A stretch of 64,000 nt of DNA. It comes from Candidatus Thioglobus sp. GTDB lineage: Bacteria > Pseudomonadota > Gammaproteobacteria > PS1 > Pseudothioglobaceae. The position numbers and the translations under genes were made by a program. A model generated the notes under the pieces. That model was not told where the DNA came from. It made no database searches and worked only from the letters and a program-made list of their open reading frames with translations. Below are positions 47,654 to 56,838 of this stretch, one piece after another (position 1 is the first letter of the stretch; every line of letters begins with the position of its first letter). The stretch lies in the NCBI GenBank assembly GCA_028228555.1, contig JAOJBP010000004.1, forward strand, positions 26,360 through 90,359, written 5' to 3'.

Positions 47654-48578
47654 GGAGTTTTTCTTGTCTTGCAGATAATAAATCTTGTGTTGAGATTTTT
47701 TTGATGGTGTTAAGTTCTTTGATTAATGCAGCCTTTAAGAAAGATTGAGCTTTAGATGGATCACGATGAATGCCACCTAGAGGCTCATCAATAATAATAT
47801 CAATCAAGCCGGCTTCTTTAAGATGCGTTGAAGTAAGCTTTAAAGATTCAGCAGCAATGTTGGACTTACTAACATCTTTATACAAAATAGATGCACAACC
47901 TTCTGGTGAGATAACGGAATAGATTGAATATTGAAACATCATCATTGTATCTGCTACACCAATCGCTAAAGCACCACCAGATCCGCCTTCACCAATGACT
48001 ACGGAAATAATAGGAGTTGCTAAGGTTGACATTTCAAATAAATTTCTAGCAATCGCTTCACTTTGCCCACGCTCTTCTGCACCAATACCTGGATAGGCGC
48101 CGGGCGTATCAATAAAAGTAATGACAGGCATGTTGAACTTCTCAGCCATTTTCATTAGGCGCAGTGCCTTGCGGTAGCCTTCAGGACGTGGCATCCCAAA
48201 ATTGTATTTTAATTTTTCTTGAGTTGTTCGACCTTTTTGTTGGCCAATAAACATAACAGGTTGGCCATCTAATTTGGCAATACCACCCACAATTGCATGG
48301 TCGTCGCCATAAGAGCGATCACCATGCAGCTCAGTAAACTCATCAAACACTGTATTAACATAATCTAGCGTAAACAAGCGTTTTGGATGGCGAGCGAGTT
48401 GCGAGATCTGCCAATCTGACAAAGAAGAAAATATCTTTTTAGTTAGTGACGTGCTTTTGGATTTTAAAGCGTCAGTTTCTTGTGCAATATCAGCTTTATT
48501 TTTAATGTTACAAAGCGCTTCTATTTTGTCTTCCAATTCAGCAATCGGCTGTTCAAAATCAAGATAATCTAAATTCAT
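47628..48578 (-). CDS. accA: Acetyl-CoA carboxylase carboxyltransferase subunit alpha
   Basis: Half of the carboxyltransferase making malonyl-CoA. 316 residues. Seen: [18 protein letters not shown] start, RPYTLDYV-like [22 protein letters not shown] in part, [54 protein letters not shown] and [13 protein letters not shown]. The accA-tilS order is common in gammaproteobacteria. Confidence 0.97.
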   Translation of the reverse strand: MNLDYLDFEQPIAELEDKIEALCNIKNKADIAQETDALKSKSTSLTKKIFSSLSDWQISQLARHPKRLFTLDYVNTVFDEFTELHGDRSYGDDHAIVGGIAKLDGQPVMFIGQQKGRTTQEKLKYNFGMPRPEGYRKALRLMKMAEKFNMPVITFIDTPGAYPGIGAEERGQSEAIARNLFEMSTLATPIISVVIGEGGSGGALAIGVADTMMMFQYSIYSVISPEGCASILYKDVSKSNIAAESLKLTSTHLKEAGLIDIIIDEPLGGIHRDPSKAQSFLKAALIKELNTIKKISTQDLLSARQEKLLGFGQFKD

Positions 48579-48622
48579 AAGGCGTTAAAATAAATATTTA
48601 AATAATGAAAGAATTATAGCAG

Positions 48623-49231
48623 ATGGAACTATTAACACTACTATCTTTAACTGTCGCTACGTTTGTTTATGCCATCTCCCCAGGGCCAGGGATATTTGCA
48701 GTCTTGGCAACATCAACACGGTATGGACCTATTGCCGCATTATGGCTTTCAATAGGTCATGTTATTGGCGACATTTTGTATGTTTCGATTGCTATGTTTG
48801 CACTGACAATATTGGCTCAAACGATTGAACAAAGCATGGCTTATGTCAAAATTTTTGGTGCAGCATATTTACTTTATATTGGTTTTAAGCAATACCAATC
48901 AATGGGAGTTAGTTTTAAAGATGATAGCGCTAAAAAATCAGTGATTCATTTGCTTTTTTCTGGATTTTTAGTAGGCGGAACCAACCCAAAGACCATTGTT
49001 TATTATTTGTCTTTTTTGCCAATTTTTATTGACCTAAATAATCTTACGCTCATGACTGAAGTGCAAGTCATAGTAATCGTTGGGCTAACGGTTTTGCTCG
49101 CACTTAGTGTGGCAAATATTCTCGGGCTAAAGTTAAGAAAATCTATTGAAGATCCTGGCGTAGTTCAAAAAGTTAATAAAATAACAGGCGTTACAATGAT
49201 GTTAGTCGGTGTTTTTGTGGCATTATATTAA
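48623..49231 (+). CDS. LysE/RhtB-family exporter, copy 1
   Basis: 202-residue, six-helix membrane protein of the LysE/RhtB amino-acid exporter family. Signature ISPGPGIFAVLATSTRYG (about residues 19-36), GHVIGDILYVSIAM, YLLYIGFKQY and GGTNPKTIVYYLSFLP. It is the first of a tandem pair of equal length, 5 bases before the next. Substrate unknown; amino acids or related metabolites are usual. Confidence 0.92.
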   Translation: MELLTLLSLTVATFVYAISPGPGIFAVLATSTRYGPIAALWLSIGHVIGDILYVSIAMFALTILAQTIEQSMAYVKIFGAAYLLYIGFKQYQSMGVSFKDDSAKKSVIHLLFSGFLVGGTNPKTIVYYLSFLPIFIDLNNLTLMTEVQVIVIVGLTVLLALSVANILGLKLRKSIEDPGVVQKVNKITGVTMMLVGVFVALY

Positions 49232-49236
49232 AAGCC

Positions 49237-49845
49237 ATGACCTTACTTGATTTCGCCTCATTATTTTTAATTGCCTTTGTATTTGTAATCACACCTGGGC
49301 CAGGCACATTAGCGGTATTTGCAAAGAGTATGTCTCAAGGTTTTATGCCAGCGTTTTATTTGTCATTAGGAATGGTTCTGGGAGATTTAGTGTATCTGGC
49401 TGCAGTACTTTTTTCGCTTGACTTATTCGCTGAAACAATTATGCCATTGATGGGCTATGTCAGAATCTTAGGCGGGCTATATTTAGTTTATTTGGGGTAT
49501 AGTGTATGGAATGCTCATAAAGTGCAGCTAAGTTCAAAAGCTAAGCACAAGACTAATGCTAAGGAATTTTTAACGGGGTTAATAATTAGCTTAACCAATC
49601 CTAAAGTAATGATCTTTTATATTGCCATACTTCCTGCTTTCATTGACTTATCTCAAGTTGATTTATTTTATGCATTAGAGATTTTACTAACGGTTGGTAT
49701 GGGACTAATAGCAGGTATTAATATGATTATTGTTGCGATTGGGCAGATTAAAGCTATGTTCTCAACGCCAGGCATGGATGAGCGTATTAATAAAATCAGC
49801 GGCGTTATCATGATGTCTGTTGGTGTTTTATTGGGACTATCATGA
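49237..49845 (+). CDS. LysE/RhtB-family exporter, copy 2
   Basis: 202 residues, same family and length as its left neighbour. ITPGPGTLAVFAKSMSQG, LGMVLGDLVYLAAVL, YLVYLGYSVWNA, SLTNPKVMIFYIAILPAFIDL. The shared C-terminal phrase NKI[ST]GV-x-MM-x-VGV supports a tandem duplication followed by divergence. It overlaps the following DMT-family gene by 4 bases, so all three are probably one operon. Confidence 0.92.
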   Translation: MTLLDFASLFLIAFVFVITPGPGTLAVFAKSMSQGFMPAFYLSLGMVLGDLVYLAAVLFSLDLFAETIMPLMGYVRILGGLYLVYLGYSVWNAHKVQLSSKAKHKTNAKEFLTGLIISLTNPKVMIFYIAILPAFIDLSQVDLFYALEILLTVGMGLIAGINMIIVAIGQIKAMFSTPGMDERINKISGVIMMSVGVLLGLS

Positions 49846-50741
49846 CAGCAGATCGAAAATTAGCCTTATGGATCGTTTTAGCTATGTTTTTTTGGGGCGC
49901 CTCTTGGCCAATCGCCAATGTATTGTCAGGCTATATTAATGTGCATGAGTTTATTAGCTATCGCTACATCATAACTACTTTGTCTATGGCGCCGGTGCTT
50001 TGGTGGATGAAACTAAGCTTTAAGATTAGCTTAAAGCACTTTCTGATTGCAAGCTTAGCAGCGATACTATTAATATATTATTCTAAGTATTATTTTTTAA
50101 GTACAAAACATGGTGCCCCAGGGTTGGCTGGTGCAGTAGTCACAACCCTTATGCCGGTGTTAGTGTATTTACTGATGATGTTTAGTAAGCAAAACAAAAC
50201 CCAAGGTAAAGATTGGCTGGCTTTATTGTTAGGTGTTCTAGGGGTCTTGGTAACCATGAATATCTGGCAATTTCAATTAAGTGAAATTTTGACTGGATCC
50301 AGCGTGTATTTGTTGGCTGCTGCAACTTGCTGGGCGTTAATGTCAATAGTAACCACCTTTGCTAAGACAGTTGCACCTGCCACGTTAAGCTTCTACATTT
50401 ATTTAATGACCGCATTGCTCGATTTAACCTTCTTCTTCGAGCCAACACATGGATCGATTTTGGCTATGGATTATGTGTTTTGGGTTAGTATTTTGATTGT
50501 GACTATCGGCTCTACAACCTTTGCAACCACAGTTTACTTTATAGGTATTCAGAGACTAGGTTCCAAACAAGCCAGTGTGTTTACTTTTTTAGTGCCTTTT
50601 ATTGCCATTGGCTTGAGTGTGATATTTTTAAGCGAAACACTACAGTGGACAACTATTTTGGGTGCGATGATGACCATTGTTGCTTTAATGATCTTAAACA
50701 ATATTGAATTTAACTTTTTAACGACAAAACATGAGAAATAA
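49842..50741 (+). CDS. EamA/DMT-family transporter
   Basis: 299-residue, ten-helix drug/metabolite transporter with two EamA repeats. First repeat AMFFWGASWPIANVLSGYI and HGAPGLAGAVVTTLMPVLVYL; second repeat CWALMSIVTTFAK and QRLGSKQASVFTFLVPFIAIG. The ATGA start overlap with the LysE-type gene implies co-translation. Substrate unknown. Confidence 0.9.
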   Translation: MTADRKLALWIVLAMFFWGASWPIANVLSGYINVHEFISYRYIITTLSMAPVLWWMKLSFKISLKHFLIASLAAILLIYYSKYYFLSTKHGAPGLAGAVVTTLMPVLVYLLMMFSKQNKTQGKDWLALLLGVLGVLVTMNIWQFQLSEILTGSSVYLLAAATCWALMSIVTTFAKTVAPATLSFYIYLMTALLDLTFFFEPTHGSILAMDYVFWVSILIVTIGSTTFATTVYFIGIQRLGSKQASVFTFLVPFIAIGLSVIFLSETLQWTTILGAMMTIVALMILNNIEFNFLTTKHEK

Positions 50742-50919
50742 ACTTTTGATAGAGTTGTTGATCAAATAATAGTGCTGTTATTTGTACATTTTTTGATGAC
50801 AAAAATAGTCAATAATTGATCGTATTTTAGAAAAATGATGGCTAAATCTTTAAAAAACCATTTATGAAATCAAATATAAATACAATCAATGTAATTTTTA
50901 ACAAGAAAGAGTGGAATAA

Positions 50920-51093
50920 ATGGATGTAATTTATTGGTTAATACCGAGTATGATTTTTGTCGGCGTTGTGCTTGTGATCCTTTTAATGATAGGGGTTAAG
51001 AGTGGGCAGTTTGAGGACCTTGAGGGGGAAGGTCAGCGTATTTTGTTTGATGAAGACCAAGAGAAATCGCCGTCAAAAAAAAATACCAAATAA
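50920..51093 (+). CDS. ccoS: cbb3-type cytochrome oxidase maturation protein CcoS
   Basis: 57-residue single-helix membrane protein (helix about residues 5-25) with the diagnostic phrase VKSGQFEDLEGEGQRILFDED after the helix (split: GVKSGQFEDLEG, then QRILFDED). It is needed for heme/copper insertion in cbb3 oxidase in other bacteria. AAGAAAGAG precedes the ATG. No ccoNOP or ccoGHI is in the window, so it is an orphan here, 70 bases before the phosphate genes. Confidence 0.9.
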   Translation: MDVIYWLIPSMIFVGVVLVILLMIGVKSGQFEDLEGEGQRILFDEDQEKSPSKKNTK

Positions 51094-51163
51094 GGGGTTG
51101 ACACATATGTATTTTCATAGAAAATTCGCATTTAACAAACAATAAAAAAAATAGGTAGCAATT

Positions 51164-51841
51164 ATGGCTAAAAGTATTATTGATGGTTTATTTGGAAAAT
51201 CTCCAATCAGCCCACTTCAGCAACATATGACCAGCGTGCATTTATGTATTACTGAATTAAAAGGATTTATGATTGCCATTCATGCTCAAGATTGGGATGA
51301 AGCTGTAAAAATTCAATCAAAAATTGGAGACAAAGAAGGCGAAGCTGATATTTTGAAGAAAAAGCTTCGCTTAAGTCTACCATCTACTTTTATGATGCCT
51401 TTCTCTCGTAGAGATTTGCTTGATTTGCTTCTTATTCAAGACTCGATTGCCAATCGAACCAAAGATGTATCTGGCCTAATGATTAATCGAAAAATGACCC
51501 TGCCTAGTGAAATCTTTGAAGATATTATCGAATTAACCAATGTTTGTATTAAGACTTCAGCAGCCGCTTTAAAAGCCGTCAATGAATTGGACGAGTTATT
51601 AGAGACAGCCTTTGGTAAGCGTGAACGTAAAGTTGTTGGTTCAATTATTAGTGATATTAATGAATTAGAAAGTGAATCTGACAAAATACAACATGTCATT
51701 CGAACTAAATTATTCCCGTTAGAAGCTGGCCTACCTCCAGTTGATGTGATATTTTATTATCGCGCTGTTGAGTGGTTAGGTGAGTTAGCAGATTCTGCGC
51801 AAAAAGTCGGGTCTCGACTAGAAGTGCTTCTCGCTAAATAA
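51164..51841 (+). CDS. DUF47/PhoU-like phosphate transport regulator
   Basis: 225-residue helical protein of the TIGR00153/DUF47 family, which partners Pit-type phosphate transporters. Seen: FGKSPISPLQQHM, RLSLPSTFMMPFSRRDLLDLL in outline, QDSIANRTKDVSGLM, and FYYRAVEWLGELADSAQKVGSRLEVLL. It lies 20 bases before pit. The exact role (gating or metal-phosphate binding) is not established. Confidence 0.92.
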   Translation: MAKSIIDGLFGKSPISPLQQHMTSVHLCITELKGFMIAIHAQDWDEAVKIQSKIGDKEGEADILKKKLRLSLPSTFMMPFSRRDLLDLLLIQDSIANRTKDVSGLMINRKMTLPSEIFEDIIELTNVCIKTSAAALKAVNELDELLETAFGKRERKVVGSIISDINELESESDKIQHVIRTKLFPLEAGLPPVDVIFYYRAVEWLGELADSAQKVGSRLEVLLAK

Positions 51842-51861
51842 TTAATTAATAGGAATATATT

Positions 51862-53130
51862 ATGGAAATTATTTCAAATTACGGCGATATTTTATTAATT
51901 TTAGCTATTGTATTTGGTTTGTTTATGGCTTGGGGTGTCGGTGCAAACGATGTTGCTAACGCTATGGGTACTTCGGTAGGTTCAGGTGCGATTACTATTA
52001 AACAGGCTATTATTATTGCAGTTATTTTTGAATTTGCTGGTGCTATTTTAGCGGGCGGCGAAGTAACAGCCACAATTCGTAAAGGAATTTTGGACGCTTC
52101 AATCTTTACTGATAGCCCTCATCTTTTAGTCTACGGCATGCTCGCTTCATTGCTAGCAGCAGGAACGTGGCTGATGATCGCTTCCAATCTTGGTTGGCCA
52201 GTGTCTACTACGCACTCAATTGTAGGCGCTATTGTAGGATTTGGCGCTGTTGGTGTTGGTGTTGATGCGGTTGCTTGGAGTAAAGTTGGTAATATTGCCA
52301 TGAGTTGGATTGTATCTCCAATTTTGGCAGGCGTCATTGCCTTTATGCTGTTCAGAAGCTTACAAAATTTAATCATCGACACTAAACATCCGTTTGATAA
52401 TGCTAAAAAATATGTGCCGTTTTATATGTTTTTAGTGGGCTTTGTTATTTCCCTTGTTACTATTTTCAAAGGCTTGAAGCATGTTGGCTTAACTTATGAC
52501 TTATCGACCAGTTACATGTTGGCGTTTGGTTTTGGACTGTTGGTTATGTTGGTCGGCACGCTTATTATTAGGCGTATTCATGTTGATCCTAATGAAAATG
52601 ATGACTTTCACTTTACCTCTATGGAAAGAATTTTCAGCGTACTAATGATTATTACTGCAGCGGCAATGGCGTTTGCTCATGGATCAAATGATGTTGCTAA
52701 TGCTATTGGCCCATTAGCAGCGATTTATGGTGTTATTGAAAGTGGCGGACTCATTGGTGCGAAAAGTGCCTTGCCTATTTGGGTATTGTTAGTTGGTGGT
52801 GGTGGTATCGTGTTTGGTCTAGTAACTTACGGTCATAAAGTTATCGCCACAGTGGGAACTGGTATTACTCAGTTAACCCCTTCAAGAGGTTTTGCTGCAA
52901 CTTTAGCGGCAGCTGCCACTGTTGTAATTGCATCTGGTACTGGCCTTCCAGTATCAACCACGCAAGTGTTAGTGGGCGCAGTTTTAGGTGTTGGTCTGGC
53001 AAGAGGTTTGGCAGCATTGGATACGCGTATGATAAACAAAATTTTTCTTTCATGGTTGATCACATTGCCAGCTGGCGCAATGATGTCAATCGTATTTTTC
53101 TTTATGCTTAAGGGCATGTTCGGAGCTTAA
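51862..53130 (+). CDS. pit: Low-affinity inorganic phosphate transporter, Pit family
   Basis: 422-residue membrane symporter for metal-phosphate. The duplicated signature is complete: WGVGANDVANAMGTSVGSGA (about 24-43) and FAHGSNDVANAIGPLAAI (about 272-289), each with a later VSTT motif (GWPVSTTHSIVGAI and GLPVSTTQVLVGAV). About ten helices. GGAATA precedes the ATG; DUF47 partner upstream and a BolA-family gene 5 bases downstream. Confidence 0.95.
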   Translation: MEIISNYGDILLILAIVFGLFMAWGVGANDVANAMGTSVGSGAITIKQAIIIAVIFEFAGAILAGGEVTATIRKGILDASIFTDSPHLLVYGMLASLLAAGTWLMIASNLGWPVSTTHSIVGAIVGFGAVGVGVDAVAWSKVGNIAMSWIVSPILAGVIAFMLFRSLQNLIIDTKHPFDNAKKYVPFYMFLVGFVISLVTIFKGLKHVGLTYDLSTSYMLAFGFGLLVMLVGTLIIRRIHVDPNENDDFHFTSMERIFSVLMIITAAAMAFAHGSNDVANAIGPLAAIYGVIESGGLIGAKSALPIWVLLVGGGGIVFGLVTYGHKVIATVGTGITQLTPSRGFAATLAAAATVVIASGTGLPVSTTQVLVGAVLGVGLARGLAALDTRMINKIFLSWLITLPAGAMMSIVFFFMLKGMFGA

Positions 53131-53135
53131 AAAAA

Positions 53136-53366
53136 ATGACATTAGATGAAATTCAAGCAAAACTAGAAGCAGGCGTTCAGGATTCAACCGTCACCATGCA
53201 AGGTGACGGTTGTAATTGTTCTACAGTTGTAGTGTCAAATGTTTTTGAGGGTATGTCGTTGCTAGCTCGTCAGAAATTGGTGCTGGCAACGGTTCGTCCA
53301 GAAATTGATTCTGGTGAATTACATGCATTAACCATTAAAGCAAGAACACCTGAAGAAATGAGTTAA
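53136..53366 (+). CDS. BolA/IbaG-family protein
   Basis: 76-residue BolA-type protein, of a family that pairs with monothiol glutaredoxins in iron-sulfur handling. Seen: DEIQAKLEAGVQDSTVTMQG, the loop GDGCNCSTVVVSNVFEGMS, RQKLVLATVRPEI and GELHALTIKARTPEE. The IbaG-like CNC loop differs from the classical BolA His loop. Its end is 3 bases from a convergent gene. Confidence 0.88.
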   Translation: MTLDEIQAKLEAGVQDSTVTMQGDGCNCSTVVVSNVFEGMSLLARQKLVLATVRPEIDSGELHALTIKARTPEEMS

Positions 53367-53369
53367 TAG

Positions 53370-53561
53370 CTATTCGTCTTCATGTTTCGCTGATATATAA
53401 ACATTTTCATCAAAGTCAATTGTTGTTGTAATGTTAATCGGGCGACAGCAAACTGAACAGTCCTCAATATAACTTTGATCAGGCTCAGAACAATCGACCT
53501 CTATATCGATAAACTCGCCACAATAAGGGCACATAATCGAGTGATCTTGTAGCTCAATCAT
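53370..53561 (-). CDS. CPXCG-motif cysteine-rich protein
   Basis: 63-residue protein of the CPXCG family. Zinc-type cysteines: MCPYCGEFIDIEVDCSEPDQ (C-x2-C and a third Cys) and EDCSVCCRPINI. Function unknown. Its ATG overlaps the end of the upstream DUF1289 gene by 8 bases, so two small cysteine-rich proteins are co-translated. Confidence 0.88.
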   Translation of the reverse strand: MIELQDHSIMCPYCGEFIDIEVDCSEPDQSYIEDCSVCCRPINITTTIDFDENVYISAKHEDE

Positions 53562-53730
53562 CTATAGTTCGATCTTTTAGATCTTCAGTGATGGCTTTTT
53601 TATAGTCATTTGAATAGTTAATCCAGCCTGTTATTTCGTCGCTATGTCTCTTACAGCCTACACAATATCTGTCTTTGTTGTATTTGCAAATTCCAATACA
53701 AGGGCTTTTAATAGCTTGGTAATTATTCAT
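53554..53730 (-). CDS. DUF1289-family small cysteine-rich protein
   Basis: 58-residue protein matching the DUF1289 pattern: KSPCIGICKYNKDRYCVGCK (residues 9-28) with four cysteines, then HSDEITGWINYSNDYKKAI. ATG at 53730, stop TGA inside the start of the next gene. Function unknown; four cysteines in C-x3-C...C-x2-C spacing suggest metal binding. Confidence 0.85.
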   Translation of the reverse strand: MNNYQAIKSPCIGICKYNKDRYCVGCKRHSDEITGWINYSNDYKKAITEDLKDRTIDD

Positions 53731-53800
53731 ACGAAGTATTATAGATTGCTCTTACAAGGAAAATGTAAAATAGGCTTCTTTATTCTTATTTTAAATTATT

Positions 53801-55105
53801 ATGGGTTTTACAAAATTAGGCTTATCAGACTCGATCTTAGAAGCAGTTAAAAATCAAGGCTACGATACCCCATCTCCCATTCAAGAAAAATCTATTCCTC
53901 TGATTTTAGAAGGTAAAGATGTCATGGCAGCGGCGCAAACAGGCACAGGAAAAACGGCCGGATTTACGCTACCAATTTTGCAGATTTTATCAAAAGGTGA
54001 ACTCACCAAGTCAAATCAGGTTCGCGCTCTAATACTGACACCAACTCGTGAACTTGCAGCCCAAGTTCAAGAAAGTGTTAGAACTTATGGTAAAAATTTG
54101 CCACTAAAATCAGCGGTAGTTTTTGGTGGTGTTAAGATTAATCCACAAATGCAAAAACTACGTGGCGGTGTTGATATTTTGGTTGCAACACCAGGTAGAT
54201 TATTGGACCTTCATTCTCAAAATGCAGTTAAGTTTGATGAACTTGAAATTATTATATTTGACGAAGCTGACAGAATGCTAGACATGGGATTTTTGCCGGA
54301 TATTAAGAGAATTTTAAAAACTCTACCACCTAAAAGACAGACATTAATGTTCTCAGCTACGTTCTCTGATGATATTAGAAAACTGGCAAAATCTTTAGTT
54401 AGCAATCCCGTTGAAATCTCCGTTACACCGCGTAATTCAGCCGTTAAATCTGTAAAACAATGGATTCACCCTGTTGATAAATCTAAAAAACAAGAATTAC
54501 TAACGCAACTGATTAAAGATCATGGCTGGTACCAAGTATTAGTATTTAGTCGAACTAAGCACGGCGCTAATCGTATTGCGACGCAGCTTGGAAAGAAAGG
54601 TATTACAGCGGCTGCTATTCATGGCAATAAGTCTCAAGCAGCTCGTACCAGGGCATTAGCAGATTTTAAAGCTGGCAAGGTAAATGTTTTAGTGGCAACT
54701 GATATTGCGGCACGTGGTATCGATATCGTTGAACTACCACATGTGGTTAATTTTGATTTACCACATGTGCCTGAAGACTATGTACATCGTATTGGTAGAA
54801 CAGGACGTGCTGGCTCAAAAGGTGAGGCAATATCACTTGTGAGTGCTGACGAAGCTAAGCAATTATTTGATATTGAGCGCCTTACGCAAAAGAAACTAGA
54901 GCGTATTATGATTGATGATTTTGTACCGGATCATAATTTACCTGAATCACTCAAAAATCAGCCAGCACCTAAAAATAAAAAACCTAAAAAAGACAATGCC
55001 AGAAACAAGCCGAGATATGGAAAAAATAGCAATTCTAAAGATAAAAAAGACAATAAGAAGAAAAGCTTTTGGGATTCAAAGCCTAAGAGAAAAGTCTCAA
55101 AGTAG
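53801..55105 (+). CDS. rhlE: DEAD-box RNA helicase, RhlE-like
   Basis: 434 residues. Q motif [21 protein letters not shown], Walker [66 protein letters not shown] and [10 protein letters not shown] are all present. The C-terminal tail (from about 390) is Lys/Asn-rich and low complexity, as in RhlE-type helicases. Ribosome assembly or RNA decay are the usual roles. It is followed 9 bases later by djlA. Confidence 0.93.
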   Translation: MGFTKLGLSDSILEAVKNQGYDTPSPIQEKSIPLILEGKDVMAAAQTGTGKTAGFTLPILQILSKGELTKSNQVRALILTPTRELAAQVQESVRTYGKNLPLKSAVVFGGVKINPQMQKLRGGVDILVATPGRLLDLHSQNAVKFDELEIIIFDEADRMLDMGFLPDIKRILKTLPPKRQTLMFSATFSDDIRKLAKSLVSNPVEISVTPRNSAVKSVKQWIHPVDKSKKQELLTQLIKDHGWYQVLVFSRTKHGANRIATQLGKKGITAAAIHGNKSQAARTRALADFKAGKVNVLVATDIAARGIDIVELPHVVNFDLPHVPEDYVHRIGRTGRAGSKGEAISLVSADEAKQLFDIERLTQKKLERIMIDDFVPDHNLPESLKNQPAPKNKKPKKDNARNKPRYGKNSNSKDKKDNKKKSFWDSKPKRKVSK

Positions 55106-55114
55106 AGTGTATTG

Positions 55115-55894
55115 ATGAGTTGGTGGACAACAGTTTTAGGTGGTGCATTTGGCTTTATGCTTGGTGGACCTCTAGGTGCGATGCTTGGCGCGGCATTTGC
55201 GGGTAATTTCTCAAAAGGGAAATCTAGTTTTGGTGGATTCAATAAAGATCATCATTTGGGCGATCAGCAGCGTGTTCAGGCAGCATTTTTCAGCAGCCTA
55301 TTTTCAGTGATGGGCTATATTGCCAAAGTGGATGGCAAAGTATCAAAAGAAGAGATTCTCTTGGCTCAGCAGGTAATGCAACATATGCAATTAGCAGATG
55401 ATATGCAAAAAGTTGCAAAAGAATTGTTTAATCAAGGCAAGCATAAAGACTTTAATCTAGATGAGGTTCTTGAGCAGTTCCGTGTTGAAAGCCATAGGCG
55501 TACGCATCTAGTTCGCATGTTCTTAGAGATTCAAATTCAAGCTACTTATGCTGATGGAATTTTGGATGATAAAGAGTATGAGGCTCTTAGATATATCGCA
55601 CAAAAATTACGCTTCCCCCTCCATGAGTTAGAAAATCTAATTCAACAATTTAATGTCACTAGTGGCCATACCAGCCAACTAACAGTCGATGATGCTTACG
55701 TAGTGCTTGGTGCAGATAAGAATCTTACTGACAAAGAATTAAAACGAGTTTATCGTCGATTGTTAGCACAACATCATCCAGACAAGTTAGTGGCTAAAGG
55801 ACTACCAGAAGAGATGATGAAAATTGCCAAAGAAAAAACACAAGGCATTATTAGTGCCTATGAACTTATTAAAAAACAACGTGGTATGCACTAA
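55115..55894 (+). CDS. djlA: Membrane-anchored DnaJ-like co-chaperone DjlA
   Basis: 259 residues from ATG 55115. N-terminal glycine-rich membrane segment (GGAFGFMLGGPLGAMLGAAF) then a TerB-like domain (SLFSVMGYIAKVDGKVSKEE and TYADGILDDKEYEALRYIA) and a C-terminal J domain with the DnaK-stimulating HPD (RLLAQHHPDKLVAKGLPEEM). Order matches E. coli DjlA (271 aa). It stimulates DnaK ATPase at the membrane. Confidence 0.93.
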   Translation: MSWWTTVLGGAFGFMLGGPLGAMLGAAFAGNFSKGKSSFGGFNKDHHLGDQQRVQAAFFSSLFSVMGYIAKVDGKVSKEEILLAQQVMQHMQLADDMQKVAKELFNQGKHKDFNLDEVLEQFRVESHRRTHLVRMFLEIQIQATYADGILDDKEYEALRYIAQKLRFPLHELENLIQQFNVTSGHTSQLTVDDAYVVLGADKNLTDKELKRVYRRLLAQHHPDKLVAKGLPEEMMKIAKEKTQGIISAYELIKKQRGMH

Positions 55895-55919
55895 TCTAGT
55901 TAAAAACAATGGAAAAAAT

Positions 55920-56168
55920 ATGAAAATTAAACCAATCACATTCTTAATTGCATTTGCAGCTTCTGTATCTTCTCAAGCAGGAATTTGGGAAAAAATGACA
56001 ACGATGGGCGCTACAACTATTAAGCCGTCATCTGAGTATTTGATCGAAACTGCTGGCTGGAATATTCGTGTTTATGAGTGGATCCCGGCTGACAACCCGA
56101 ATACTCGCTGTATGTTTGCAGCAGGCTCAGAAAAGGGTGGTGTGGCTTGTTACTCAATTAACGATTAA
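55920..56168 (+). CDS. Small secreted protein of unknown function
   Basis: 82 residues from ATG 55920, 25 bases after djlA. Signal peptide KIKPITFLIAFAASVSSQA cut before Gly; mature part ~62 residues with two cysteines (CMFAAGSEKGGVACYS) that could form a disulfide, and Trp-rich GWNIRVYEWIPADNP. Not recognised. A longer upstream frame overlaps djlA and is rejected. Confidence 0.72.
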   Translation: MKIKPITFLIAFAASVSSQAGIWEKMTTMGATTIKPSSEYLIETAGWNIRVYEWIPADNPNTRCMFAAGSEKGGVACYSIND

Positions 56169-56172
56169 ACTG

Positions 56173-56241
56173 ATGTTTGAATTATTTATCCTTGGATTTA
56201 TAATTGCGATTGTTGTTTATTTGATTAGAGGTAAAGTTTAA
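56173..56241 (+). CDS. Possible 22-residue membrane microprotein
   Basis: MFELFILGFIIAIVVYLIRG plus two more residues: one hydrophobic helix with a basic end. It begins 4 bases after the preceding stop and ends one base before the convergent SOUL gene end, so it exactly fills the gap. No Shine-Dalgarno is visible; it could be read by reinitiation after the secreted-protein gene. Confidence 0.35.
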   Translation: MFELFILGFIIAIVVYLIRGKV

Positions 56242-56832
56242 TTATTTCAGTTCGATTAGTATTTCATTTCGACGTAAAAATGGCAATGTCCATGGTGGGT
56301 TGTAAAACGCATAAATAGGGCTATTCTGAGTTTGTAGCCCGTTATCTAATATGTATTGCGTTAATTTTAATTCATGTTGCTTAATATTATCCTCTGAGGA
56401 TAAGCCTGAAAATTTAATGACAACGAATTTCTTTTGATCAATTTTTTTAATTTTAACTGCAGGATTTTCTGGTTTTGGCAAAGTGCCTAATGAATGTTCA
56501 GCTGGCATTATAAAGCGAACAATCCACCCGTTTTCTGATTTTTGCTGAGTGACTGGCGCAGTCATGTTGATTTTTGTTTGTTGCTGATTGTTACCAAAAA
56601 TATAATCAGCAATTAATTTGAATCCTTCATTAATAGATAATTTTCTAGTGTTTTTAACAACCACTTCAGAAACAATTAATGCGCTATATTGCCTAATTTC
56701 GATAGGTGAATTATTCACGATAACATCATATTTTGGCTGCTCTACATCACTCATAATCACTCCTGATAACAAAAATATAATTAGCAAAGCGCCACTAATG
56801 CTTAATAATATTTTAATTAACTGTTTTTTCAT
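56242..56832 (-). CDS. SOUL-family heme-binding-like protein
   Basis: 196 residues: one N-terminal membrane anchor or signal helix (about 8-27), then the SOUL/HBP fold with PKYDVIVNNSPIEIRQYSALIVSE, INMTAPVTQQ, WIVRFIMPAEHSLGTLPKP and a C-terminal YAFYNPPWTLPFLRRNEILIEL. Heme or porphyrin binding is known for eukaryotic members and inferred here. It follows a DCC-family gene by 6 bases on the same strand. Confidence 0.9.
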   Translation of the reverse strand: MKKQLIKILLSISGALLIIFLLSGVIMSDVEQPKYDVIVNNSPIEIRQYSALIVSEVVVKNTRKLSINEGFKLIADYIFGNNQQQTKINMTAPVTQQKSENGWIVRFIMPAEHSLGTLPKPENPAVKIKKIDQKKFVVIKFSGLSSEDNIKQHELKLTQYILDNGLQTQNSPIYAFYNPPWTLPFLRRNEILIELK

Positions 56833-56838
56833 ATCTTG

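Noticed and set aside
50742..50919. FNR-box-like TTGAT and ATCAA halves before ccoS
   Set aside because: The halves are not at the 4-base spacing of a real FNR site; the region is simply AT-rich. I see only a possible weak promoter there.
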